Source of the DNA: Polytrichum commune
Lineage: Eukaryota > Streptophyta > Polytrichopsida > Polytrichales > Polytrichaceae
DNA length: 64,000 nt
Reading direction: 5' to 3'
Assembly: GCA_950295325.1 (NCBI GenBank)
Contig: OX485803.1
Span: 63,379,554 to 63,443,553, forward strand
The position numbers and the translations under genes are program-made. This document shows positions 54,205 through 64,000 of the stretch, one piece after another (the first letter of the stretch is position 1; the number at the start of each line of letters is the position of its first letter). The notes beneath the pieces are model-generated. The model searched no databases, was not told the DNA's origin, and saw only the letters and a list, made by a program, of their open reading frames with translations.

Positions 54205-54530
54205 CACTAGCAGAAAACTATGCCAAAAAGAACGGCAGCCGAAATCAGCTGCAGTTTTTCTGACCAGCCTGATATGCAATCGCTACAGAACTGCATATTT
54301 ATTATTTTTGGTTTAATGAATGAAATTTTAGGATTTTGGGGGCGTGTAGCATACCGTTAGAAAGGTATTGAAAATATCTTTCCAACAATACATTACACGC
54401 ACCAAAATTTGTGAACTTTCAGTGTCATAATGAAAAATGAAAATCTGCAGTTGTTTAGTGACTGCAGATTAGGCTGGTCAAAAAAACCGATTTCAACTGT
54501 AATTTTTTTGGACATAGTTTTCTACTAGTG
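54205..54530. mobile_element. CACTA-type MITE forming a full-length hairpin
   Basis: The ends are CACTAGCAGAAAACTATG and, from the right, CACTAGTAGAAAACTATG. TTT on each side (54202-54204, 54531-54533) is the 3-bp duplication of CACTA elements. Inverted matching continues inward through GACCAGCCT, CTGCAG and GCGTGTA blocks almost to the centre, so the whole 326 bp can fold back on itself. A relative is at 62074-63337. Confidence 0.85.
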
Positions 54531-54533
54531 TTT

Positions 54534-55509
54534 GGTCATAGGGTTAGTTTAAGTGTGTAATTGTGTAGGTTTTGCAACTTTTTACATGTTGACCTTGACT
54601 GATTTTTAGATATGTCAAACATATGTAACATTTTTTTCCAATGTGATATGATGTATGTTTCAATGAATTTGATATTATATTACGGGTGTTATGTGTTATG
54701 TTATATGAGATATGATAGTGTCATATAGGGTTTCACATGCACAAAACAACTTTTAAAGTGAAATAGGCAATGAGTTATAAAAAATGGTTATTATAGTGGG
54801 AAATTATCTTAGACAACTATGATTTTGGTAAAATAAAGTGTGTTAAGACCCATGTGACACAATGACAAAAGGGGGGGGGGGTCATTTAAGGTTCTTGTGC
54901 TTTGAAGGCCGTGAGATGGGAGTCATGAATCCATATTGTGGGAGTATGCCCTATATAGAGGGGCAAAATAGAAAGGCGAAGTATTTTGGTTCAAAGGTAT
55001 GTGCCCAACAGTCTCCCATGTAATTGCCATTTATGAACATAATGGATTGAAAAAATTGAGATGGAAAATTTAGGTCATGGTTCCGAATTGTGTTGGAGAG
55101 GGTATGGTCGAAACGGTTATTGTTTGCAATTAAATTTTGCATGGAGGGATGTTTGGAATGAATATCTCATTTTGAGCAGTGCTTTTGAATATAAAAAGGT
55201 CACTGTGTGTTGAGATTACAACATACAATCCATGCTTAAGATTTTATCGCGTACGATGTGAATGAAGTAGCCACTAGTAACCTCCATGAATTTATTGGCC
55301 CCATGTTTTTGTTAGCTTGTTGGTTCTTATGTAGCCTTTGATGCCAGTGAGGGACGTCCGCCACTTTGAGGAGCGGAATGGAGTGAGGGTGTTTGACAAT
55401 TTGTGTGCATGTTGCTTCAAGGACCTGGTGGATGTCATGGTGGTGATGGTGAGCGGACCCGTATGCGGCCCAACCCTTACTGAACCCTTACTGAGCGGGG
55501 AGAACCAAG
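54534..55509. other. Intergenic, nothing recognised
   Basis: It contains a run of G at about 54869-54878. No gene was recognised. Confidence 0.4.
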
Positions 55510-55710
55510 TGCTAGTTACAGATGAACCGGTTGAGTTTGAGAAATAATCGGTTGAAGTTCGAGACTTCAGGAATATCACCAACCATTTTAGAGGAATCTG
55601 TGGAATATGCCTCGAATTGATCAAGACAGTTTGAAAGATCACCGCCTGGTCTTGGAAACACCAGGATCTTGACCAATTATGCTCAAAAATCTCCCCGGAA
55701 ATTGTACGCA
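55510..55710 (+). repeat. AACCGGTT-type dispersed repeat, uninterrupted copy
   Basis: This is the best-preserved member of the family also at 1906-2420, 10690-10960, 56400-56720 and 63640-63840. It shows what the sequence at 1.9-2.4 kb looked like before its MITE insertion. Confidence 0.6.
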
Positions 55711-55733
55711 AGTTTATTGACGTGGTAGTCTTG

Positions 55734-57085
55734 CCACCATTGACCTGATTTTATTAAACAACTAGATCTTGAATGTATCTCCAGTTACTTAGAAGTTCAC
55801 GTGCACGCACACACAATCACAGAACATTGTCCCTATAACCCCTGCCTTAAGTTTACCTGGCCGTGTATTTGGTTAAGGACTTCTGGAAGCAAGCCGGCTG
55901 TGCATCAGCTCAACGTGGCCTCAAGCTTGACAAGGGACTCGAGCAGCCTGTGCATCTGCAGCTTTATTTTTTGATAACTTGAACCTCCTTCTTTGGCAGC
56001 CACCTCGTGTGCCATTTCATGTCATCTCTCAGAGGTTTTTGCTGCCACACACTCTTCTGTTTGTTGCCATTGTAGCTGTTGAAGTTTGGCTGGTTGTGGG
56101 TAGGAGGTTGAAGGCACTCACCTTACCATTGACCTGATTCTATAAGTAACTATATAGTTCTTGAATGTATCTCCAATCACTTAAAAGTTGACATGCATGC
56201 ACACACAATCAAAGAACATTGTCCCTTTTATCGAAATAAGTCCTGCTTTAAGTTCACCTGGCCGTGGATTTGGGTTTTAGAGCAAGCCCAGTCGTTCCTG
56301 GATCTGCATCTGCATCAGGAATGAAAAGTGGCCTCCGTCCAGGATGCAGATGAAGACCCAGGCAAAACTGCCACTCATCCTGCATTGCTTTCAATATTAC
56401 CTTTTGAATTTCCTCTAAAATGATCGGTAATTTTTTGAAGTCATAAACTTCAACTGATAATTTTTCAAACTCGTCAGGTTCATTTGTGATGGTTAAAATT
56501 CTGATTCAAACCTCAGCTGCTTAGTTCTCAACCTCACCCGGATCATCTGTAACTAGTAATTTTCCCGAAGTCCCAAAGACCGACCGGTTATTTTTCAAAC
56601 TCATCCGGACCATCTGTAACTAATAGTTTACCTGAACTTTCAACCCTTAAACGGGTATCTCTCAAACTCATCTGGTTCATCTATAACTAGCTGATACTAA
56701 AGCAAAGTAGTAGGTCGAAGGTTTTAAAAAATCTTGTCTGATTATATACAACCCTCCCTGCATCTGCATTTGCATTGCGGATGTTCAAGTACAAATGCGG
56801 ATGCATATGCAAGGAGAGTGGGCTCGCTCTTAAGACTTCTGGAAAAGAGCCGCCTGTGCATCAGCTTCACGGAGCCTGAAGCTTGACAAGGGAGTCGAGC
56901 CGCTTGTGCATCTGAAGCTTAATTTTTGATGTATTTGAACCTTCTTCTTTGGCAGCCACCTTGTGTGCCATTTTCATGTCATCTCTCAGAGGTTTTTGCT
57001 GCTACACTCTTCTGTTTGTTGTTATAGTAGCTATTGAGGTTTGGCTGGTTATGGGTGGGAGGTTGAATGCACTCACCTTACATGT
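55734..57085 (+). repeat. Duplicated block A-B-A'-[MITE]-B'
   Basis: Block A (about 55734-55870) recurs at about 56126-56279: TTGACCTGATT, CTTGAATGTATCTCCA, CACACAATCA and ACATTGTCCC. Block B (about 55871-56125) recurs at about 56830-57083: GACTTCTGGAA, GCTTGACAAGGGA, TTCTTTGGCAGCCACCT and TTTGGCTGGTTRTGGG. The second A-B junction is split by a MITE at 56280-56829; the first is intact and acts as the empty site. Confidence 0.8.
56280..56829. mobile_element. PIF/Harbinger-like MITE with empty-site proof
   Basis: The ends GAGCAAGCCCA and TGGGCTCGCTC are inverted. TTA lies outside each (56277-56279, 56830-56832). The paralogous junction near 55870 lacks the element. Inside are about three tandem units of the AACCGG-type repeat (CTCAAACTCATCCGG, CATCTGTAACTA), meaning this MITE has captured or been built from that repeat. 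Confidence 0.8.
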
Positions 57086-57599
57086 CACATGCAATTGTTG
57101 GGCAATCACGGAGAAAGTAATTATGAGAATCAATTTCAATGGATCAATCCGGACAGGATGGTCCAATACACTCTTTTATCTTCATGGTTGAGGACGCTTC
57201 TATTGAAGCTCATTGAAGGGGTGGTTGAGGCTTTATTTAAGTTTTCAAAAAAGTCTGAACCCCTCCCCCCCCCCCCCCTTGCATCCACTTTGGTGTTTCT
57301 CTTTTTCAAAGTGTAGCCAAGGTTGGCACATAATAATACCTCTCACCACCACACACCTTTGATGACTTGAAGGTTCTAAAATGGGACTCTTTGTATCATC
57401 AATTTGTCTTCTAAGATATAGTTGCTGAATAATCTTATAATCTTCAAAAACCGATTGTAAACTTTCATGAATGGTTCTATCACTACAACAGATGGGGTAT
57501 TTTGTGACTAGGGAAATGTGACTGGGGATGATTGGTGACTATAGGATGTCACATTTGGCCAGACCTTGACCTTTGGGGGGGGGGGGGGACGGAATTCGA

Positions 57600-59246
57600 A
57601 AATATGGACCATTAAAAATGGACATAAAAAATAGGGTCCGCTCTATTGTGAATATGAACATGCAAGCATTAAAGGTCTTTAAGGAATCCCATCATGAGAT
57701 ACACATACTTTCGAATATGGAAGGTCATACAGACATGTCCTCCTCTTCACTCCATGTTCGTGTACCGGGTCTAGTGTCTGTCCACCTTGGTTTGCGCAGT
57801 GGTTTTTCATCCACTTTTGTCGGTCATTCGCAAATCGCAGTTGCTCTCGACCACTCATCCTTCTTGGTGGTGGTCTCACTTCGGACCGCCCATAAAAAAT
57901 GGACCTCTGTCATCTCCATTGGTGGGTTGTTGGCAATTGTCGTCTATTCCCAAGGTAAATATTATTTTTCAACGCTTTGGAACGCCGTGTTGTCACGTTG
58001 AGACCACACACACGACAAGCCCTATGTTCTTTTGTTATTTGGCCAGAAATCAATCCGTACGCTGGGAAGTCATTCACTATCCACAAAAGCATGCCATGTA
58101 GCTTTAATGTTTTCTCTTTGGAGTTTCGTTGTGATCCGTTGAAGTAGTCGATCCCTTTCCATAGCTCTTGGAGCTCCTCAATCAATGGTGCCAGGTACAT
58201 ATCCACGTTCTAGTCTATTACACTTTCTTTTCCTGGTATGATTAGCGCGAGCATCATGAAGAAGTTTTGGTCACTAACCAAGGGGGAAGATTGTAGTTGA
58301 GCATGACCACGGGCCAAGTAGAGTGGCTGAGACTTTGGTTCCTAAATGGATTCACGCCATCCAGTGCAAGGCCAAGCCTAACGATCCGTTCCTCTTTCGC
58401 AAACCACGGCCACCTATTATTTACAATGGTCCCAAGCCTTTGATTCCACAACAAACCTCATCACCTTACCTCACTTTTCCCGCCTACATGTCACTTCATG
58501 AGCTTCGCCAACCGTGTGCAGCTATACATTCTTTGCAAACAAGGAATCAAAAGAAAATATCTTTAAACTTTGATAGGAATTGTTTTGGAGTTATCTATGT
58601 ACCGTGATTTGTGGCATGTTGGATACTCCATTGCATCATCCAATTCTTTCTGAAACAAACAACATCCACCTCTACATGCATGTATTGAGTTGTAGGACAA
58701 CCCCAACTTCATCAACAAACATTTCGCCTAGTAAAATGATTTCAGTAGTGTGTTGACCTTAGATAAAATTGTCTCCTTCAACAACTTCAACAACTCATCC
58801 TTAAAGTTGTTAGGTACGGCAAAGGTGGTACAACACACCAATAGCATGAGTGTTGATGTGAGACGGTTCGAAGAGCTTCCTGGATAAAGTGGAGTTCCTA
58901 CTTCGCATAAAAAGATCTCGGGGTTTATGCTAGTGGGGTCCTTGATGTTCATGGTACTCCCTCTTGTTTCCATGGGGTCATTTTCTCCCTCGCCTTCCTC
59001 ATCGCTACCTTCATTGTCATTCATTGGGAAACCATCCTCCCCTCTAGGGTCTTCAACCACTGCATCTTCATCCCCGTCATGTATGGTGGTTTCGGTTTCG
59101 TGACCGTCAAAATTTATATTGTCATACTTGTTGAAACATTCTGCCACCATACGTAGAACCTCGACTTCTCCATCTTGTCCATCGTTCGAGATGGGCTTAG
59201 TGTGTATCTGCCTTGCATGACCATTTCTTGGTGCATGGGAGAGCAA
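57600..59246 (-). pseudogene. CACTA transposase (Transposase_21/TNP2), broken
   Basis: Pieces in family order on the minus strand. 58728-59246 is an acidic N-terminal part leading to GTPLYPGSS, then KDELLKLLKE and LLKSFY. Around 58600 a diverged Cys region follows. 58254-58454 has RLGLALDGVNPF, STWPVVMLNYNLPPW. 57910-58206 has MYLAPLIEELQELWKGIDYF, LHGMLLWIVNDFPAYG and RACRVCG. 57679-57879 has GVKRRTCLYDLPY. These match the En/Spm-type transposase that cuts and moves CACTA elements. Stops and frameshifts between pieces make it a pseudogene. Confidence 0.85.
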
Positions 59247-59668
59247 GTCAATTGAGTTGTACTTGTCCTGCCATTTTCATGGGAATTTTTTTTGGGAATC
59301 AATATGTGAGGCCAAACCACCCACCCTTAAGTGTTCTAGTCCGGGTGAGGGAATGAATATCACATTCATGTTTCCACAACTCCATTTGACCAAACTCGTG
59401 AGAACCCATAACATTTCCCATCAATTAGTGCACACCAATCCATTCCACGATAGTATTACAAGCGTTGACAAACGCTCTTCTCTATTATCACAATCATAAC
59501 CTCGTGTTCTCCTATCTTGCTAATGAACTAATTATCTAAAGTCATATTAAGTAACAACCTAATTAACTAACTCTCACCGAGTCTAATGTAGCACCACGGG
59601 ATCCCCCTTTATATCATTACAGTTCTCCCTTAGTCATCTACCCAAATCACTCAAGGCCTAGCATTAAA

Positions 59669-59960
59669 GTAAGCCGAGAGGCCTCGAAACTGTAAGCCCA
59701 GCGGCCTCCACAACAGTAAGCTAGTAGCCTCGAACTGTAAGTCCAGCAGCCTCCACAACAGTAAGCCGCAACCTCCAAACTGTAAGCCCAGCGGCCTCCC
59801 AACAGTAAGCCCGCAGCCTCCAAACTGTAAGCCCAGCAGCCTCGAACTGTAAGCCCAGCGGCCTCCACACAGTAAGCTAGTAACCTCGAACTGTAAGCCC
59901 AACGGCCTCCACAACAGTAAGCCCGCAGCTCCCAACAGTAAGCTAGTAGCCTCGAAACTA
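59669..59960 (+). repeat. Minisatellite, 13 units of 21-24 bp
   Basis: Units begin GTAAGCC and follow GTAAGCCCAGCGGCCTCC, alternating between endings CTCGAACT and CCACAACA. Each unit starts with a near-consensus plant 5' splice site (ACA or ACT, then GTAAGC) on the plus strand. On the minus strand it reads as a Gly/Trp/Tyr-rich open frame that is a by-product of the repeat. Confidence 0.85.
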
Positions 59961-60103
59961 ATCCCCACTAATCCTCTACCTAATTCCACTAATTACCCAA
60001 AACCCCCTACCTAATCTTCCTACCTAATTCCACTAATTTCCCTAATACCCCCTTACTAATTACACACTTTTTTCTAGCTCTAAGAGCTCAAAATCCTATA
60101 GAG

Positions 60104-60188
60104 GAGGGGGAGAGAGAGAGAGAGGAAGGAGAGGAGGAAGAGAGAATGAAGAGAGGAATGAAGAGAGGAGAGGAGGAGGAGGAGAGGG
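60104..60188 (+). repeat. GA-rich tract
   Basis: This is an 85-bp almost pure purine run of GAG/GA repeats, low complexity, possibly triplex-forming. It lies between the minisatellite and the SET-like frame. Confidence 0.7.
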
Positions 60189-60843
60189 CACCCAAGACCA
60201 CAAGCCCCTTAACCTTCTCCTACTTAGTAGAACCTTATCCTATCCACTAAATCCTCACCCTCTAAACCAACAAGAGCATGTTCTAATTCAAACATTTAAA
60301 TCCAAGGACCTTCCCCTTGCTTCATCAAATACTACACACTCAAACAAAACACTCCCTAATGTCACTAAGCTTCTAATTAACTACACAAAATAGGCTTAAA
60401 GCCTAAAACATAAACCATACCAAGCCTCACTCTTTTTATACTTTTGATTGTTTCAATAACACTCCAAATGCAATTCTAATTAAATTCTAAACATAAAACC
60501 AATATGGGCACTCATTTTGGGCTCATACAATACGTGTCACAAACGCCGGTACACAAATTCTGTGAACATGGAACCCTCTCCACCATGGACGTGTCACGTG
60601 GTAGGACTCCCATACAACACACATATACAAACAATAGATGTGGAAAACTTGTCACAATCCACCTACACATGTATGCCATGGCCATGATTTTTTATACAAA
60701 ATTTTCGTTTTGGCATCCAAGTTTGCGCCATATATTTTTTTACAAATTATATCTTGTCAATAAAAAACATGACTTGGTGTAGTCATATTAGAGAACACAT
60801 GACGGAGTGTAGTCATTCCATGGATGGATTGTTGGATGTCAGC

Positions 60844-61314
60844 CTACAACACGGTGTGCGGGTTCAGCAAGTAGTGTGCATACAATTCTTCTCCGACCAA
60901 AATGTCCTTTATCGCTATGGTAATTACATATCCCCATTTCCATTTGTTCCATGGTTTGGGCAACATGCAAAATTCCCACACCACATTTCCTATTTCTTTG
61001 CGCTCTATGGAACTATTTATGAAGCCACCGACATTCCCTTTCATTACATCTCCGTCGATGTACAAGTCCGACTCAGCTTGCATTGCATATGACTTCACTC
61101 GAAGTTGGGCCTTGCTCAAAGTTTTGTATTCTGGCAAGGTGTATTGTGGTCCTACAATGGGAAGTAGTTCCTCTCCGTCTTTGGCGAGTTGGAGTGCAAA
61201 TAGACCCCAACCCATGAATGAAAAGGTGGACATCCTTACTTCCCATTCTCTGTTCCAATACGAAAATTGTGTTACTTTTAGGATGGGCCTGTCACACCAC
61301 TGTGCATCATACAC
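60844..61314 (-). pseudogene. SET-domain-like frame in the transposon region
   Basis: This 156-codon frame has the order of a SET methyltransferase domain: MGWGLFALQ with GEELLPIVG, then QAESDLYIDGDVMKGNVGG, FINSS, NVVWEF, WGYVITIAIKDI and GEELYAHY. SET domains add methyl groups to lysine, usually on histones. The usual FINHSC motif reads FINSS, so the histidine and cysteine are missing, while the C-terminal tyrosine (YAHY) is present. No pre-SET Cys cluster or histone-reader domain is seen. Upstream minus-strand sequence (61315-61776) has stops. It is likely part of a transposon-carried family, now degenerate. Confidence 0.6.
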
Positions 61315-62073
61315 GTCAAACCGCCACCTCTACAATGCTCGTACTCTTGTGGGCGTTGTGTTCAGCATGGCGTGTGTTGAAGATTGGTATCTTCTTAGAA
61401 AGATTCTCAAGGATGTCATACATGCAGCTTTTACAATGGGTCTCCATCGGGCCTACAAAATTCATTTACACAAAGATTTAAACTCACCCAAGGCAAGACC
61501 ACCCGCTTATGCTCATTCAATAGTGGTTTGTTGGAATTTCTTACCAGGATAGAGGATGTAAATACAAGGTCCTTTCTTTTTTGTTGCGAAGATGCTTTCG
61601 AATTGTGGTTCAATCGAGGACCTTCCCTTCCGCACATTCCATGCATGGACATGGGTACTTGGATAATCGCATGGTGTCTGCTTGGATCTCTTCTTCTTGC
61701 CATAACTGTAGATGCTTCAAGCTTTGGAACTCCCCTTCTACCATTTTGTGCAGTGCGCGGTATATGTTTTGGGTGAAATTTTGATATGGGAATACCTTAC
61801 AAGCAAGGACTGCTCACATGCACACAGTCCCATATCTAGGGTGATACACATGAAAGGGGAGCCATATAACCCGGGGCAGTCATATAACTGTAAGAGGACA
61901 CATATGACTGGAGGGAGCCCCCAGTGGGTTTAGCTCTCCAATCTAGCTAGCAATCAACAATTGTGCGTCATTCCAAATCATCACTTCACATTTTGTTTTA
62001 GCAATTGAACATAAAGTGGTCACCATATTCCTAAAAAATGAATGTTTTCTTATTAATTTTCTTTCCTTCTCAC

Positions 62074-63337
62074 CACTAGTAGAAAACTATGACCAGCCTA
62101 ATCTATTGTTGCTAAACGACTACAAAATTTCTTTTTTTGTTTTTCAAGTTTAATTTCAAAATTTTGGGGCGTGTAATATTCCATTGGAAAGGTATTTTCA
62201 AGACCTTTCCAACAGTATATTACATGTCCCAAATTCCTAAAAGTTTAGTCACTAAACCAAAAACAAAATCTGCAGTCGTTTAGCGACTTCAAATTAGGCT
62301 TATCAAAACAACCGCAACCAATTTCAGTTGCTGTCGCAACCCTTGCTAGTCCCCTTAAAAATCTTGCCAATTTCCATTTCTAGCAAAGGTTACGAGTGCT
62401 AACCCTTCGCATACCGCCATGCTAATGGTTAGCTCCTCCTACCCCGGACCTTATAGTTCATAGGAGGGAACCAACCCTCCTACTTTGCTTTTGGGACTCA
62501 CCCCTTAATCAGTAACCAATCCTTAGATGTGGACTTCCATCCATGGAAGTCCAATCTTATGTTGATCATCGCATTGCCGGAGCAACACTACAACAACCCG
62601 AACCATACTAGGCAACTATGGCCTCACAATGGGCCCAAGCCCATGAAGGCCGTGCCGTTCGGCCTCGGATGGGTGAGGCCACACCACCTCACCCATATAA
62701 GCCTCTAGGACTCTACGCGGGGCCCCTACCCCAACGTCAAGAGACCTCTTGTCTCTCTACCAAGAGTTGGGGCCAAGTAGACATTTTCCCTTAGCCGCTG
62801 GGCCTAGAAGCCCCAGTAGCTTCAGACCATCATAACTTCCTTGTATGATGTCTGATTCCAACAACCAACCACTCCATCTACATCTACGCTTCACGTAGAT
62901 GCCGATGGACTCCTCACTTGCCCCATTCGGGCAAGTCTTGAGGAAGTTATGCCTGTTTGAACCTTGGCAGTCCCGGGAATCACTCCCAGGCACTGCTGCA
63001 CCAGGGCGCTGTCCCGGGACAGCGCCCCACTCAAATGGCCATAACTCCTAGCTCACACCTCCGATTGAGGTGTTCTTGAGCATTCTAGAATCATCACGCC
63101 ATGAGCTACTCATAGCTCTTGGCTTTACCCTCATGCCTCCTAGTCTCCGCGGGTGGGAGGCGTTCCCAACGCCCGGGGCCCTCGCCCACACTAGGATCAC
63201 TTGGGCCCTCTCACCAACGGCGCCACAAGTCCCGGGTGTCACTCCGGGGTCCCCCTTGTGCCCATGGTGTTTCGGCCATTCCTCATGGAGAGGTGCGCGA
63301 CAGCTGCAGTTCTTTTTGGCATAGTATTCTACTAGTG
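62074..63337. mobile_element. CACTA-type MITE split by a solo LTR
   Basis: Ends are CACTAGTAGAAAACTATG and, reversed from the right, CACTAGTAGAATACTATG. The inner text matches 54205-54530 (GACCAGCCTAAT, GGGGCGTGTAAT, GGAAAGGTATT, CTTTCCAACA, CTGCAGTCGTTTAG). Without the LTR the element is about 288 bp and also folds as a hairpin. Flanking triplets CAC and TAC differ by one base. Confidence 0.8.
62332..63302. mobile_element. Solo LTR inside a CACTA MITE
   Basis: This 971-bp GC-rich block begins TGTCGC and ends GCGACA, the short inverted TG...CA ends of an LTR. GTTGC and GCTGC (62327-62331, 63303-63307) are a 5-bp target duplication with one change. A TATA-like CCCATATAAGCC occurs near 62693. 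It contains hairpins, including a 24-bp perfect palindrome at 63004-63027 (half GGGCGCTGTCCC). No internal retrotransposon genes are present, so it arose by LTR-LTR recombination. The orientation was not settled. Confidence 0.7.
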
Positions 63338-64000
63338 TACGTATCCCACATAACAGTTTAGCTAAGTTTGTACAATGGGTGGGGCTAGGAATAAGCTAGG
63401 TTCTATTTGAAATTACGCTATCTTTATTCTCACTACAAAGCACTGCACTTGTAGACACAAGTTCCAAAATCTCAGGTAAAATGATGTACTAATACTCTTA
63501 GAATGGGACGACAAATAGTAGCTGAATAATGCTATGCAATTGAGAGACCACACGACTTGGAGGGGACTGGGTACATCCTAACATGTGGAGTGGCTGCCAT
63601 GTGGGGTCATGTACAGTGTCTGAGGAGACTTTTGGAAAGAATGGATCAAGATCACAGTGTGTCCAAGTCCAACCGGTTACAGGTTGTGATCTTTTGGTTT
63701 TCGTTGCCGTGTTATTCTGAGATATATTCCAGAGATTCCTTTCACATGATTGATGATTTTCCTGAAGCTTGAACTTCAACCAGTTATTTCTCAAAGGCAA
63801 CTGGTTCATTGGCAACTACGTGTCGGTCCTCCCCGTTCATTGGTCATACAGATAGAGCTCAACAAATAATGTCCAACCGCACCAAAAGGTCAACGCCGAG
63901 AGGAAGGATCGGAAGAACTTAAGAAGAAGCCTGAGAGACCCAACTCCACTAACTTATTATGTTATGATGCGGCAGTCTAGTCATCTATCAGAGACCTGAT
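63338..64000 (+). repeat. AACCGGTT-type repeat and flanking sequence
   Basis: About 63640-63840 aligns with 10690-10960 (TCCAACCGGTTACA, ATATTCCAGAGATTCCT, GAACTTCAACCAGTTATTTC, CAACTGGTTCATT). The rest, up to the window edge, shows nothing recognisable. Confidence 0.5.

Larger units (their letters stand above)
57481..61790 (-). mobile_element. Decayed CACTA transposon with SET-like frame
   Basis: The sequence CACTACAACAGATGGGG at 57481 looks like a CACTA terminus, followed by subterminal TGACT repeats (57507-57560). Minus-strand frames of a TNP2-type transposase follow (57600-59246), then a minisatellite, a GA-rich tract and a SET-like frame (60844-61314). The matching far terminus (TGTAGTG) was not found before the next element, so it is truncated or lies elsewhere. 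I cannot prove that the SET-like frame belongs to the same element. Confidence 0.55.

Noticed and set aside
59647-59989. Gly/Trp/Tyr-rich minus-strand proteins
   Set aside because: These are translations of the 21-24 bp minisatellite.
60902-61552. 216-codon plus-strand frame
   Set aside because: It is the shadow of the minus-strand SET-like frame, which has a recognisable motif order.
62585-62600. CACTACAACAACC as the missing CACTA terminus
   Set aside because: It is in direct rather than inverted orientation to the terminus at 57481 and lies inside the solo LTR.

Overview
This is a land-plant nuclear window. Spliced genes have canonical GT/AG introns, one gene encodes a plant-only RNA polymerase V subunit, another encodes a plastid protein, and the space between genes is packed with MITEs, SINEs, a LINE relic and a CACTA transposon. 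I cannot name the species. The LINE type, with an RNase H plus a PD-(D/E)XK-like nuclease, makes me suspect a non-angiosperm vascular plant, but that is only a suspicion.

Three genes could be rebuilt exon by exon with every splice phase agreeing. (1) 13625-27460 (+): the largest subunit of RNA polymerase V (NRPE1), 21 coding exons, 2380 aa, with a GW/WG-rich Argonaute-binding tail and a C-terminal DeCL domain. (2) 29061-32656 (-): an NAD-dependent, zinc-binding sorbitol/L-idonate dehydrogenase, 6 exons, 359 aa, convergent with NRPE1. (3) 39343-43605 (-): the chloroplast SufS-type cysteine desulfurase (NFS2), 10 exons, 495 aa. They share no evident pathway. One acts in RNA-directed DNA methylation, one in sugar-alcohol/sugar-acid oxidation, one in plastid Fe-S cluster assembly.

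Layout. 1-13 kb is a repeat field of nested TIR elements, a tRNA-derived SINE and the first 41 nt of U2 snRNA. 13.6-43.6 kb is the genic part, with MITEs in introns and intergenic DNA. 43.6-46.2 kb holds duplicated NFS2 upstream DNA and a second, near-identical SINE. 46.2-49.6 kb contains a LINE remnant broken by a MITE. 49.9-57.1 kb has a 2.8-kb TIR element, a hairpin CACTA MITE and a duplicated block with one filled and one empty insertion site. 57.5-61.8 kb is a decayed CACTA transposon (Transposase_21/TNP2 type) next to a SET-domain-like reading frame. 62.1-63.3 kb is a CACTA MITE split by a solo LTR.

Many mobile elements are called from their ends (terminal inverted repeats plus target-site duplications), and several from an uninterrupted relative elsewhere in the window. 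It is worth noting, without claiming a causal link, that the gene for the polymerase that helps silence transposons sits inside such a dense patchwork of young and nested elements.
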